Shown piece after piece: positions 16,224-24,269 of a stretch of 64,000 nucleotides of DNA. The position numbers and the translations under genes are program-made. The notes beneath the pieces were generated by a model. It was not told where the DNA came from. It saw nothing but the letters and a program-made list of their open reading frames with translations, and did no database searches. Source of the DNA: Kitasatospora humi (GTDB lineage Bacteria; Actinomycetota; Actinomycetes; Streptomycetales; Streptomycetaceae); the NCBI RefSeq assembly GCF_020907985.1, contig NZ_JAJJPA010000038.1, positions 1 through 64,000 of the forward strand, written 5' to 3'. Each line of letters starts with the position of its first letter. Position 1 is the stretch's first letter.

Positions 16224-16241
16224 GTTCGTTCCCGCGCTGTG

Positions 16242-18293
16242 TCAGGCGCGCTCGGGTGCCTTGATCGGCTCGCGCCGCTTGCCGCCGCCATCGGCCAGCG
16301 GCTCGCCGCGGCGCACCGCGCCGGGACCGCGCCGGGCCGGGTGGTCCCCCTTCGGCGCCGAGGCCAGCTGCCAGGGCACGCTGATCACCATCACGCCGGG
16401 GGTGAAGAGCAGCCGGCTCTTCAGCCACAGCGCCGACTGGTTGTGCAGGAAGTGCTCCCACCAGTGACCGACCACGTACTCGGGTATGAAGACCGCGACC
16501 GCGTCCCGCGGGCTGGTCCGGCGCACCGAGCGCACGTAGGCGACGACCGGCTTGGTGATCTCGCGGTACGGCGAGTCCAGCGCCTTGAGCGGCACCCGGA
16601 CGTCGAACCGCTGCCACTGCTCCTTGAGCTCCTCGGTGTCCTCCTTCTCCACCGAGACCGTGACCGCCTCCAGGGTGTCCGGGCGGAACGCCTCGGCGTA
16701 GCCCAGCGCGCGCAGGGTCGGCTTGTGGAGCTTGGAGACCAGCACGATGCCGTGCACCTTGGAGGGGCGGACCGACTCGGCCTGCGGGTCGTCGATCGCC
16801 AGCTCGTCGGCGACCGAGTCGTAGTGCTTGCGTATGCCCCGCATCGTCACGAAGAGCACGATCGCGGCCAGCACCGCCAGCCAGGCGCCCTCCAGGAACT
16901 TGGTGGCCATCACGATCACGAAGACCAGGCCGGTGGTGCAGGCGCCGAAGGCGTTGATCACCCGGGAGCGCTGGGCGCCGGCCCGCACCTTGGGGTCCGT
17001 CTCGGAGCCCAGCACCTCGTTCCAGTGCCGGACCATGCCGATCTGGGAGAGCGTGAAGGAGGTGAAGACGCCCAGGATGTAGAGGTGGATCAGGTTGTCC
17101 ACGTTGGCCTTGTAGAACCACAGCAGCAGGACGTTCACCGCGGCCAGCGCGATGATGCCGTTGGAGAACGCCAGGCGGTCGCCGCGGGTGTGGAACTGCC
17201 GGGGCAGGTAGCGGTGCTGGGCCAGGATCGAGCCGAGCAGCGGGAACCCGTTGAAGGCGGTGTTGGCGGCCAGGATCAGCACCAGCGCGGTGGCGGCCTG
17301 GATGAAGTAGAAGATCGGGCTGTGGTCGCCGCCGAAGATCGACGAGGCCAGCTGGGCGATCACGGTGGGCTGCGAGGCCGTGTGGCAGTCGCCCTGGAAC
17401 CCGACCAGCTGGCAGGTGTCATTGGTCTTGTGCACCTTGGCGATCAGCGCCAGCGCGGTGATGCCGATGAACATCACCACGGCGATGATGCCCATCCAGG
17501 ACATCGTGGTGGCGGCGTTCTTGGACTTGGGGGCCCGGAACGCCGGCACGCCGTTGGAGATCGCCTCGACACCGGTGAGCGCGGTGCAGCCGGAGGCGAA
17601 GGCCTTCAGGCCCAGCATGATCAGCGCGATGCCGGCCAGCGTCCCGTTGTGGTCGGTCGGCAGGATCGCGTACTTGGCGCTGGACGCCACCGGGGCGTGT
17701 CCGAAGGCCATCTTGATGAAGCCGGTGGCCACCATCAGCAGGATGCCGAAGATGAACATGTAGGTCGGCGCGGCGAACGCCTTGCCGGACTCCCGCACCC
17801 CGCGCAGGTTCATCGCGGCCAGCAGCACCACGAAACCGCAGGCCATCGCCACCCGGTAGGCGCCGAGCCCCGGGAACGCCGAGATGATGTTGTCCACGCC
17901 GGAGGCGACCGACACCGCGACGGTCATCACGTAGTCGACCATCAGCGAGGCGGCCACCACCAGACCGGCCTTGGCGCCGAGGTTGCGCGTCACCACCTCG
18001 TAGGAGCCGCCGCCGCCCGGGTAGGCGTGCACCACCTGGCGGTAGGAGAGGACCACGACGGCCATCAGCACCACGACGCCCAGGGCGACCCACGGCGTCA
18101 GGTAGAGGAAGCTCGTGCCACCGATGGTGAGCACCAGCAGGATCTCCTCGGTGGCGTAGGCCACCGAGGAGAGCGGGTCGGACGCGAAGATCGGCAGCGC
18201 CAGGCGCTTGGGGAGCAGGGTCTCGCCCAGCTCCTCACTGCGCATCGCCCTGCCGATCACGAGGCGCTTGAGCGCCGAAGGCACATTGAACAC
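16242..18293 (-). CDS. kimA: KimA-type APC-family potassium transporter
   Basis: A 683-aa membrane protein of the APC superfamily closely resembling Bacillus KimA (YdaO), a high-affinity proton-coupled potassium importer. The N-terminal region LPKRLALPIFASDPLSSVAY, the SYRQVVHAYPGGGGSYEVV segment, KAFASGCTALTGVEAISNGV and ANTAFNGFPLLGS match conserved transporter helices (about twelve TM). The cytoplasmic C-terminal domain ends with WWEHFLHNQSALWLKSRLLF, the end of the USP-like domain of that family. The GTG at 18293 gives the expected start (VFNVPSALKRLVIGR). Amino-acid transport was the older annotation for the family; potassium is my preferred substrate by similarity. Regulation by c-di-AMP is known for KimA but no riboswitch could be recognised here. 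Confidence 0.82.
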   Translation of the reverse strand: MFNVPSALKRLVIGRAMRSEELGETLLPKRLALPIFASDPLSSVAYATEEILLVLTIGGTSFLYLTPWVALGVVVLMAVVVLSYRQVVHAYPGGGGSYEVVTRNLGAKAGLVVAASLMVDYVMTVAVSVASGVDNIISAFPGLGAYRVAMACGFVVLLAAMNLRGVRESGKAFAAPTYMFIFGILLMVATGFIKMAFGHAPVASSAKYAILPTDHNGTLAGIALIMLGLKAFASGCTALTGVEAISNGVPAFRAPKSKNAATTMSWMGIIAVVMFIGITALALIAKVHKTNDTCQLVGFQGDCHTASQPTVIAQLASSIFGGDHSPIFYFIQAATALVLILAANTAFNGFPLLGSILAQHRYLPRQFHTRGDRLAFSNGIIALAAVNVLLLWFYKANVDNLIHLYILGVFTSFTLSQIGMVRHWNEVLGSETDPKVRAGAQRSRVINAFGACTTGLVFVIVMATKFLEGAWLAVLAAIVLFVTMRGIRKHYDSVADELAIDDPQAESVRPSKVHGIVLVSKLHKPTLRALGYAEAFRPDTLEAVTVSVEKEDTEELKEQWQRFDVRVPLKALDSPYREITKPVVAYVRSVRRTSPRDAVAVFIPEYVVGHWWEHFLHNQSALWLKSRLLFTPGVMVISVPWQLASAPKGDHPARRGPGAVRRGEPLADGGGKRREPIKAPERA

Positions 18294-18598
18294 ATCCGGG
18301 AGCGTATGCGGCCCTGGCGTACGGGCAATGGGCGTTCCGCGGCCCTCGGGACGCCGCCCGGCCCGGCCCCTCGGAGAGTTTCCGCAGGCCAAACCTGGTG
18401 CGAGTAGCAGAGGGAGGGCCGCGAGGCGGCGTTAAGAGCCGGCGTTAAGAGCTCGTCAAAATACCCAGCCGTTATCTCATACAGACGCTAATCGTGACGT
18501 TTGGGCTCAGTTATTAGGGTCAAAGCGTGCTACGAGCCTTACATGCTTAGGCAGCCGACGCTTTGAGAGTTGGATCTTCCGGGGGCTCTCCCCCACGC
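18294..18598 (-). promoter_or_regulatory. kimA upstream region with 12-bp direct repeats
   Basis: 305 nt upstream of kimA with no gene. GGCGTTAAGAGC occurs twice (18428-18439 and 18441-18452), one base apart, so the repeat period is 13. An AT-richer stretch at about 18455-18545 is the likely promoter area. I looked for the conserved core of ydaO-type c-di-AMP riboswitches by eye and could not recognise it. Confidence 0.45.
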
Positions 18599-19049
18599 TC
18601 ACACGGGCAACCGCAGCCGGCGGACCACCGCATCGGTGTGCCGTCGCAGCACCCGGTCGATCAGCACCCCGCGCTGGTTCCGCAGCGCCCGCTGCCACAG
18701 CCGCACCGGCTCCACCTCGGCGATCAGCACCGCGGCCCGCTCGGCGCTCAGCCCCCGCACGAAGCCGACCAGCGGGCGGCCGAGCCGCCGGTGCGCGTCG
18801 GCCACCCCGATCAGCGGCACCCCCGGGCCGCCACAGCCCCCAGTCCCGGCGCAGCGCCTGGATGGCCTGCGCGTCCTCGGCGTCAGCTTGTCCCGCCGTG
18901 CCGTCCCGGTCGTGCTGCCCGTCCCGCCCAGCTGGTGACCCGGCCTCGGGTCCAGGTGGATCGGCCGGCTCGGCGGCCCGGGCGGCCTGGGGGGGACCTG
19001 GGGGACCGACCTGGGGGACTGACCTGGGGGACCTGGGGGTCAGTGACAT
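18599..19049 (-). pseudogene. Frameshifted gene for a free-standing KimA C-terminal-like domain
   Basis: An ATG at 19049 behind GAGGAG (7 nt spacing) opens MSLTPRSPRSVPQVG, a Pro/Gly-rich head, then DAEDAQAIQALRRDWGLW. The sequence then continues in the next frame as VPLIGVADAHRRLGRPLVGF and WQRALRNQRGVLIDRVLRR. These match kimA residues VRVPLKALDSPYREITKPVV and WWEHFLHNQSALWLKSRLL in order and spacing. Removing one C from the run at 18820-18824 (plus strand) restores a single frame of about 149 aa. So this is either a recent pseudogene, a programmed shift or a sequencing error. It sits immediately upstream of kimA, suggesting a related regulatory domain. Confidence 0.6.
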
Positions 19050-19264
19050 CGCGGTGCTCCTCAACGCTCGGAGCGCCGGACCGGCGCTCGGTGCGTCGTC
19101 CCCAGGCGGCCGGGGGCCGGATCGGCGTTCCATACGCGTTCGATACGCCGTCGGGGCGATCCCTGACGCGCCGTTCACAGGGGCTGGATCCGTTTCGAGG
19201 CGGCGTGCGTCTGACCGGTGTCCAGGCTGGGCGACGAGAGAGCGGGAAGGCAGGCGGGGCGGTC

Positions 19265-19735
19265 ATGCGCAGAGTGCTTCTGGCAGGCGGGGCGGTACTG
19301 GGGTTGGCAGTGACGGTCGCGGGGTGCGGATCGAGTGCGTCGAGCAGGCCCGGGACAGGGCCGTCGGCCAGCGCGGTCAGCGTCTCCACGTCCCCCACCG
19401 CGGCGGCGCTGCGGCTGACGGACGGCGCCGACAACACCACGGTGCACGTCACGGTCGGGCAGACGGTCGTGGTCGCCCTCGGCAGCAGCTACTGGTCCGA
19501 GGTGACCAGCTCGGCGCCCCAGCTGCTCCAGCGGATCGCCCAGTCCCACCCGATGACCAGCGCCAGCCCGGCGTTCTGCCCACCCGGCGGCGGCTGCGGG
19601 GCCCAGCCCAGCAGCTTCGTCGCCAAGGCCGCGGGCAGCGCGCAGTTGACGGCCAGTCGGCACGTCTGCGGAGAGGCCATGGCCTGCCGCCCCGACCAGA
19701 CCACCTTCACGGTCACGGTGGACATCACCGGCTGA
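19265..19735 (+). CDS. Small secreted lipoprotein, possibly I42/chagasin-like
   Basis: A 156-aa protein with ATG at 19265, a signal peptide RRVLLAGGAVLGLAVTVAGC and Cys at about residue 21 in a lipobox, then a Ser/Thr/Pro linker. The mature domain has beta-strand pattern VHVTVGQTVVVALGSSYWSE, a Pro/Gly/Cys loop (FCPPGGGCG), and FVAKAAGSAQLTASRHVC...FTVTVDITG. The general layout resembles chagasin-type (I42) peptidase inhibitors or BIG-like domains; the match is loose. Four Cys in the mature part probably form two disulfides outside the cell. The longer frame from 18563 is not coding upstream of this ATG. Confidence 0.65.
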   Translation: MRRVLLAGGAVLGLAVTVAGCGSSASSRPGTGPSASAVSVSTSPTAAALRLTDGADNTTVHVTVGQTVVVALGSSYWSEVTSSAPQLLQRIAQSHPMTSASPAFCPPGGGCGAQPSSFVAKAAGSAQLTASRHVCGEAMACRPDQTTFTVTVDITG

Positions 19736-20043
19736 CGCCCCACCGGCCGACCGGCCCGGCCCGGCCCCCGATGCACGGCGCCGACCGCCCCCGGGATCGG
19801 GCGGCGGCGGGCATCGCGGTCGGCGCCACCGCGGTCAGCGGCCGCAGCGCGGATACCCATGTCGTCACGGCTCAGGTCGGTTGGTCCGCGGCTGGTCCGA
19901 AAACCCTGGTCAGCGCTGCGCCCGCAGGGTCGCAAACTGGGACCGGCCACTCAAGACGGGCGGTTCGCGGCCTGAGCGGCATCACACGACGAAACAGCCC
20001 CCTGATTCGCGTTTCCGCAGATCAGGGGGCTGTTTCTGTCCTG
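19736..20043. other. Intergenic region between lipoprotein and tRNA-Tyr
   Basis: 308 nt. Its only clear content is the tRNA-Tyr terminator at 19992-20035. This is where an SLP1-type element integrated into the tRNA 3' end would lie; I see no integrase, no second copy of the tRNA 3' end and no plasmid gene. Confidence 0.6.
19992..20035 (-). terminator. Terminator downstream of tRNA-Tyr
   Basis: A perfect 15-bp inverted repeat (AAACAGCCCCCTGAT at 19992-20006 with its complement at 20021-20035) and a 14-nt loop, 8 nt past the tRNA 3' end. It is symmetric and could also end the plus-strand lipoprotein transcript. Confidence 0.8.
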
Positions 20044-20124
<81 letters not shown>

Positions 20125-20314
20125 AGGATGTTTGCCTCCCGGGGGCCTGCCCCGTTCGACTGGGTAAACGATACCTGATGGCAGGGGGTGCTCCGCCACT
20201 CGGTTGGTCACGTGATGATCAAGGGCGGTGGGCAGGGCGGCGCTGGATAGGCTGTGGGCTCGTGAAGACCCCGCAGCGGCGGGGACAGGCGCCGAGTCAA
20301 GGAGACGACGACAG

Positions 20315-20803
20315 ATGGCCGACTCCAGTTTCGACATCGTCTCGAAGGTCGACAGGATGGAGGTCGACAACGCGATCAACCAGGCCTCCCGGGAGATCTC
20401 TACCCGTTACGACTTCAAGAACGTCGGGGCCTCGATCGGCTGGTCGGGCGAGAAGATCGAACTGAAGGCGGACGGCGAGGAGCGGGTCAAGGCCATCCTC
20501 GACGTCTTCCAGAGCAAGCTGGTGGCGCGCAAGGTCTCGCTCAAGGCGCTGGACGCGGGCGACCCGCAGCTGTCCGGCAAGGAGTACAAGATCTTCGCGA
20601 CCATCAAGGAGGGCATCTCCCAGGAGAACGCCAAGAAGATCTCGAAGATCATCCGGGACGAGGGCCCCAAGGGCGTGAAGGCCCAGATCCAGGGCGAGGA
20701 GCTGCGGGTCTCCTCGAAGAGCCGGGACGACCTGCAGGCCGTGCAGGCGCTGCTCCGCGACAAGGACCTGGACTTCGCGGTCCAGTTCGTGAACTACCGC
20801 TAG
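20315..20803 (+). CDS. yajQ: YajQ-family nucleotide-binding protein
   Basis: A 162-aa protein beginning MADSSFDIVSKVDRMEVDNA at 20315, with AAGGAG about 10 nt upstream; the upstream in-frame start at 20228 is not supported. The family motif INQASREISTRYDFKNV and the end DLDFAVQFVNYR are conserved. YajQ proteins have two RNP-like ferredoxin folds; members bind c-di-GMP in Xanthomonas and nucleic acids or nucleotides elsewhere. The role in actinobacteria is not settled. It is divergent from tRNA-Tyr and convergent with the NACHT gene. Confidence 0.93.
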   Translation: MADSSFDIVSKVDRMEVDNAINQASREISTRYDFKNVGASIGWSGEKIELKADGEERVKAILDVFQSKLVARKVSLKALDAGDPQLSGKEYKIFATIKEGISQENAKKISKIIRDEGPKGVKAQIQGEELRVSSKSRDDLQAVQALLRDKDLDFAVQFVNYR

Positions 20804-20915
20804 CAGACGGCGCTGACCTGCAGAGATGCCAGGTTCCCGGCCCAGGAGGGCGCATCGGGGGCGCAGCGCTGAGGACACTCGGCCTGCTGCTCCCCTTGCC
20901 CTCCCGGCTGGCTGT

Positions 20916-23204
20916 TCACCTCTCCCGGCTGGCCTCGCGGCGCGCTGCCCAGCGGACCAGCCGTGGCAGGGTGGCATCCGCTGCCGGCTTCCGCAGCGCC
21001 GCAGGCCCTCCCGGGCAGCTGCCCAAGTCTCCGATCACGATCAGACGATTCCGCAGGCCGGAGTCGGCAACGAGAGAACGCAGCACCTCGACACCGCGCG
21101 GGTCGCCAGCGGTGACAGCGAGCTGCCGCGCGGCGAAGGCCCGGTGGGAGGGGGCAAGGTCCAGGTCGGTGGCCAAGGTGTACAGCTCCTCGCCGCCGGC
21201 GCGGGCACTGACGGCTTTGGCGAGCAGGATCGCGAGGAACACCCTGTCGAGCTTCTTGACGGACGGGTCGGCGATCGCCTGCCGGAACGTCGCGATGCTT
21301 CGCTCGATTCCCACCACCTCGACCAGTCGCTTGATCGCCGCCCCGCGGTAGCCCGGGGCGTGCCCGCGGGTGACCGCCAGTGCGGCCAGTCCGTCAACTC
21401 CTCGGGTGTCACCGAGCTCAACCAGCGTTGCCGCGGCGAGCCACCGCTCGGCGAACCGAAGTCGCGGGTTGGCGGTCAGTCCCGCAAGGACCTCGGCGCC
21501 CCGAGCATCCCCCAGCTCGGCCCAGGTGTCGGCCATGGCGACCGTTGCCACCACCCGCGCATGCGGAGGGCGTGACCGGTGGCCTCCTTCGAGCCGCAGT
21601 TCCCTGAGCGCGGTCGTCAGCAGGCCGGCCGGCAACCCGGTGCCGAGCCGCGCCTGATCGACAACGAACCAGCAGCCGTACGGTCCGGCGCTCCCGTAGG
21701 CCAGTCGAGTGAGGTAGCGAGCCGCCTGCACGGGCGCGGCGTCGATGATGAAACCAAGGTAGGAGTCCGGCAGGTCGGGGCAGAAGCACGGCCGCCATTG
21801 GCTCAGCCGCGGACGGACTCCTTTCGGAGCCCCTAGGCCGCGATGGCGAACGGCACGAAAGGCGCGACGCAACTCGGCATCCCGGACAGCAGGGGACCGG
21901 GTGGCGTGCCGCGCGGCGAGGAACTCCAGAACGCTGCGGTGTGCCACGACGTGGCCTCCCGCCGTCGCGGTCAGCAGACCGGTCGAGAGCAGAGCCGAGA
22001 GCAGGAAGCGTCGCCACTCCGCGAGCGGGACGCGGCCCGGTGCGGCGACCCGCTCCGCCAGCATGTCCAGCACGGTGCGGGCGCCCTGGTCCGCAAAGAG
22101 CAGTTGGTGGGCGATAGCCGCGAGATGCTCCGGCAGCTCGCCAAGCACCCGGTCGGCGGCAGCCACCGCGACCGGACCGTGCCCGACGAAAGCCCGGGCC
22201 GTTGGGTCGATGGGTCGCCGGCGCTCGCGAAGCAACTCGACGAAGCGCTCGTAAAGCGCACCGCGGCACGTCGGAAGCCCTTCGGCGGGAGAGGCGGCGT
22301 GCAGCTGACAGAGCATCGCGATCATGAGCGGAGCCCCGGCCGGCGCGGTCAGTCCGGCATGCCGGACAGCTGCCAGGAAGCGCTCCGCGACGGTCTCGGG
22401 CTGGGCGAGCCCGAACGCCCGGAACCAGCGAGCGGCGACCTGCCCGATTTCCGCCGGGCCGAAGGACTGCAGTTCGTAGAGAGTGATGTCCTCGCCGAAC
22501 TGGAGAAGCCAGTCGGCCAGCGGGCGAGAGGCGAGCACGAAGCGGTAGCGGTCCGGGTGGGTCTTCTGCCAGCAGATGACCTGCCGCAGGACGCGTTCCA
22601 TGTCGCGCGGCTCGGGTAGCTCGTCGAGACCGTCGACCAGCACCAGCCAGTGCGTTCCGGCTGCCGGCGGCTGCTGGAAGAAGTCCGGAGGTACCTCCTC
22701 CACCAGTCCCGGAAGGTCGGCATTCACCGCCCTGGCCAGGCAATCCGCGAGGGGCCCGGCGATCAAGGCCGAGGCATGGACGATCACTGGCAGTGCCTCG
22801 CGACGTTCCCCACCGAGCCAGCGCTCGCACACCTTGGTCAAGTGCATTCGCAGCAGACTGGATTTGCCACCACCCGGCTCAGCCACCACGACGGTCGGGC
22901 GTGCGACATCGCCGAACGCCTCGTCGGCCGGGACGGCTGAATGGGTGCTCTCTGCTGCGCAGGCAGTCGGCGACTGGCGGTGCACCGCTTGCCGCAGGTG
23001 GATCCGAGCCAGCGGCGGAACAACGCCGGGGAGCACCGCCGGGTATGGATGCTCGGCTGCAAGCTGAACGGCGGCCTGGAGGTAGCCCGCCAGCCGATCG
23101 CCCGCCGGCGGCGAACCGGCGTACACGTGCAGCCCTCCGTGCACGTCCCGGCCCACCTGAACAACCGGACCGCGAAACGCTCCGCCCCCGATGTGATTCG
23201 CCAT
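20916..23204 (-). CDS. NACHT-domain NTPase with N-terminal RHIM/PP-like motif
   Basis: A 762-aa STAND-type ATPase. The ATG at 23204 opens MANHIGGGAFRG, then VVQVGRDVHGG at about residues 14-24, a short pseudo-palindromic motif with the V-Q-V-G core of RHIM-like amyloid signalling motifs. A linker of about 80 residues follows. Walker A is VVVAEPGGGKSS (105-116) and Walker B is WLVLVDGLDELPE (186-198); the winged-helix-like region (AEWRRFLLSALLSTGLL, HVVAHRSVLEFLAARH) follows, then HEAT/TPR-like helices (WAELGDARGAEVLAGL, LVELGDTRGVDGLAAL, GDPRGVEVLRSLV) as the likely sensor. Such proteins include bacterial antiphage NACHT systems. No effector is fused, so a partner with the same motif may lie elsewhere. 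Codon choice looks less GC-extreme than neighbours. Confidence 0.85.
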   Translation of the reverse strand: MANHIGGGAFRGPVVQVGRDVHGGLHVYAGSPPAGDRLAGYLQAAVQLAAEHPYPAVLPGVVPPLARIHLRQAVHRQSPTACAAESTHSAVPADEAFGDVARPTVVVAEPGGGKSSLLRMHLTKVCERWLGGERREALPVIVHASALIAGPLADCLARAVNADLPGLVEEVPPDFFQQPPAAGTHWLVLVDGLDELPEPRDMERVLRQVICWQKTHPDRYRFVLASRPLADWLLQFGEDITLYELQSFGPAEIGQVAARWFRAFGLAQPETVAERFLAAVRHAGLTAPAGAPLMIAMLCQLHAASPAEGLPTCRGALYERFVELLRERRRPIDPTARAFVGHGPVAVAAADRVLGELPEHLAAIAHQLLFADQGARTVLDMLAERVAAPGRVPLAEWRRFLLSALLSTGLLTATAGGHVVAHRSVLEFLAARHATRSPAVRDAELRRAFRAVRHRGLGAPKGVRPRLSQWRPCFCPDLPDSYLGFIIDAAPVQAARYLTRLAYGSAGPYGCWFVVDQARLGTGLPAGLLTTALRELRLEGGHRSRPPHARVVATVAMADTWAELGDARGAEVLAGLTANPRLRFAERWLAAATLVELGDTRGVDGLAALAVTRGHAPGYRGAAIKRLVEVVGIERSIATFRQAIADPSVKKLDRVFLAILLAKAVSARAGGEELYTLATDLDLAPSHRAFAARQLAVTAGDPRGVEVLRSLVADSGLRNRLIVIGDLGSCPGGPAALRKPAADATLPRLVRWAARREASRER

Positions 23205-23459
23205 CACCTCATTCTGCCGAACGTCCGGCCTCGGAGAAGCGCCTTCGGGGAACGGCAACACCCCTTGGACGTGGCGTGGAAAGCCCTGCCCCGGCTGGCT
23301 TCCGCCGGCCTCCCCCACGCCACGAGCACAGCGAGAGCCCCGCACTGGAGGTGGTTCGATCGCCGCCCTCGTCGTGTCCTACTCGTCCGACCACCGGTGC
23401 AACGGTGGCGTCGGGTACGGGAGTTGTCCGATTGCCCGGGGAGCGAGAGGCTTCGTCCG

Positions 23460-24026
23460 CTAATGAGTCGCTGGACGGAGTCCGTACTCGGCCAGCCAGC
23501 GGAGCAGGTCCTGGCGAGAGGCCTGGACAAGGCGCCCTCCGGTGAAGCGGGCGTCGTCGGTCACCTCTGCCACGCACTCCGGAGGGGGCACGAAGGACTG
23601 GGCCTCCTCGTCGGTGGTGAACTCGCCCTCCGCTAGGACCAGGCCCCGCAGAGGGCCGTCGAAGACGTCAACACCCAAGGTAGGCAGGCTGAGACGTGTC
23701 TTGGACAGCACCGCGGCCGGCAGTGTGGCGAGCAGCTCGTACTCGGCCGGCGACAAGTACGTATTCGTGATCAGTCCCTGAATCGCGCCCGGCCGAGCGA
23801 CTGGAACCTTCTGGGTGAGCTTGAGCTCGCAGCCACCGTCCGGCAACTCGGCGCGGCGCAGACGCAGGCGCGTTCCCACCAGGTACCGGTCGGTGATCAC
23901 CCGGGTGGCCGTCACCGCTGCCGGCGCCGGCGGTTCCGCCAGGAGGAACCGTCGCTCCCGCTCGACGCGCGCGTACTTTCCCGGGAGAACCGACTGCCCT
24001 TGCACCCCACCGGCCTTGTCCGTCAT
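23460..24026 (-). CDS. CYTH-domain protein (triphosphate tunnel family)
   Basis: A 188-aa protein starting MTDKAGGVQGQSVL at 24026. The CYTH hallmark ExExR appears as RVERERRFLLAEPP near residue 20, followed by strand-rich segments with alternating basic residues (GTRLRLRRAEL, GCELKLTQKV) and acidic pairs (VLAEGEFTTDEEA). The fold is the triphosphate tunnel metalloenzyme, whose members hydrolyse tripolyphosphate, thiamine or nucleoside triphosphates, or make cAMP; which applies here cannot be told. It is on the same strand as the NACHT gene but 255 nt away, so a shared transcript is possible but not required. Confidence 0.8.
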   Translation of the reverse strand: MTDKAGGVQGQSVLPGKYARVERERRFLLAEPPAPAAVTATRVITDRYLVGTRLRLRRAELPDGGCELKLTQKVPVARPGAIQGLITNTYLSPAEYELLATLPAAVLSKTRLSLPTLGVDVFDGPLRGLVLAEGEFTTDEEAQSFVPPPECVAEVTDDARFTGGRLVQASRQDLLRWLAEYGLRPATH

Positions 24027-24269
24027 GAAGGCAGCTTCCCAGTTGCTTCCCCCTCCCTGCCAGCGCGTTTCAGTGGCCTTAGCAGGGTCACGTCGACCTC
24101 GCCCGCCGGCTGTGCTCGGCGGCACGGTCGCCCCGGTCGCCGGCAGCGGGTCGCTGCCAGGCGACGGCGACGTCCGTGTGGATGCCGGGGGGTGCGGACG
24201 AGGTTCGCGGTGGGGGTCGTTCTGCCCTGGTGGTTCCGGCCTCCTCGTGCCGTCGAGCCGCCCGGCGGC

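Larger units (their letters stand above)
15782..16241. other. 460-nt intergenic region holding a tandem repeat array and a hairpin
   Basis: Between kimA and the membrane protein, both on the minus strand. From left to right: the membrane-protein upstream region, the 34-bp repeat array at 15973-16187, and the kimA terminator hairpin at 16181-16223. No convincing gene; the repeat length is not a multiple of three, so any open frame through it changes phase at each unit. Confidence 0.7.

Noticed and set aside
16239..18407. Plus-strand 722-codon frame opposite kimA
   Set aside because: His/Gly/Val/Gln-rich antisense shadow of the transporter gene.
18294..18598. c-di-AMP (ydaO-type) riboswitch upstream of kimA
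   Set aside because: Family knowledge suggests one, but I could not recognise the conserved core by eye, so I list only the region and repeats.
19736..20043. Integrated SLP1-like element at tRNA-Tyr
   Set aside because: Only 308 nt and a terminator are present on the tRNA 3' side; no integrase, replication gene or second att copy.
24000..24269. A gene between the CYTH and desulfhydrase genes
   Set aside because: Frames here are short, in shadow phases and without start signals.
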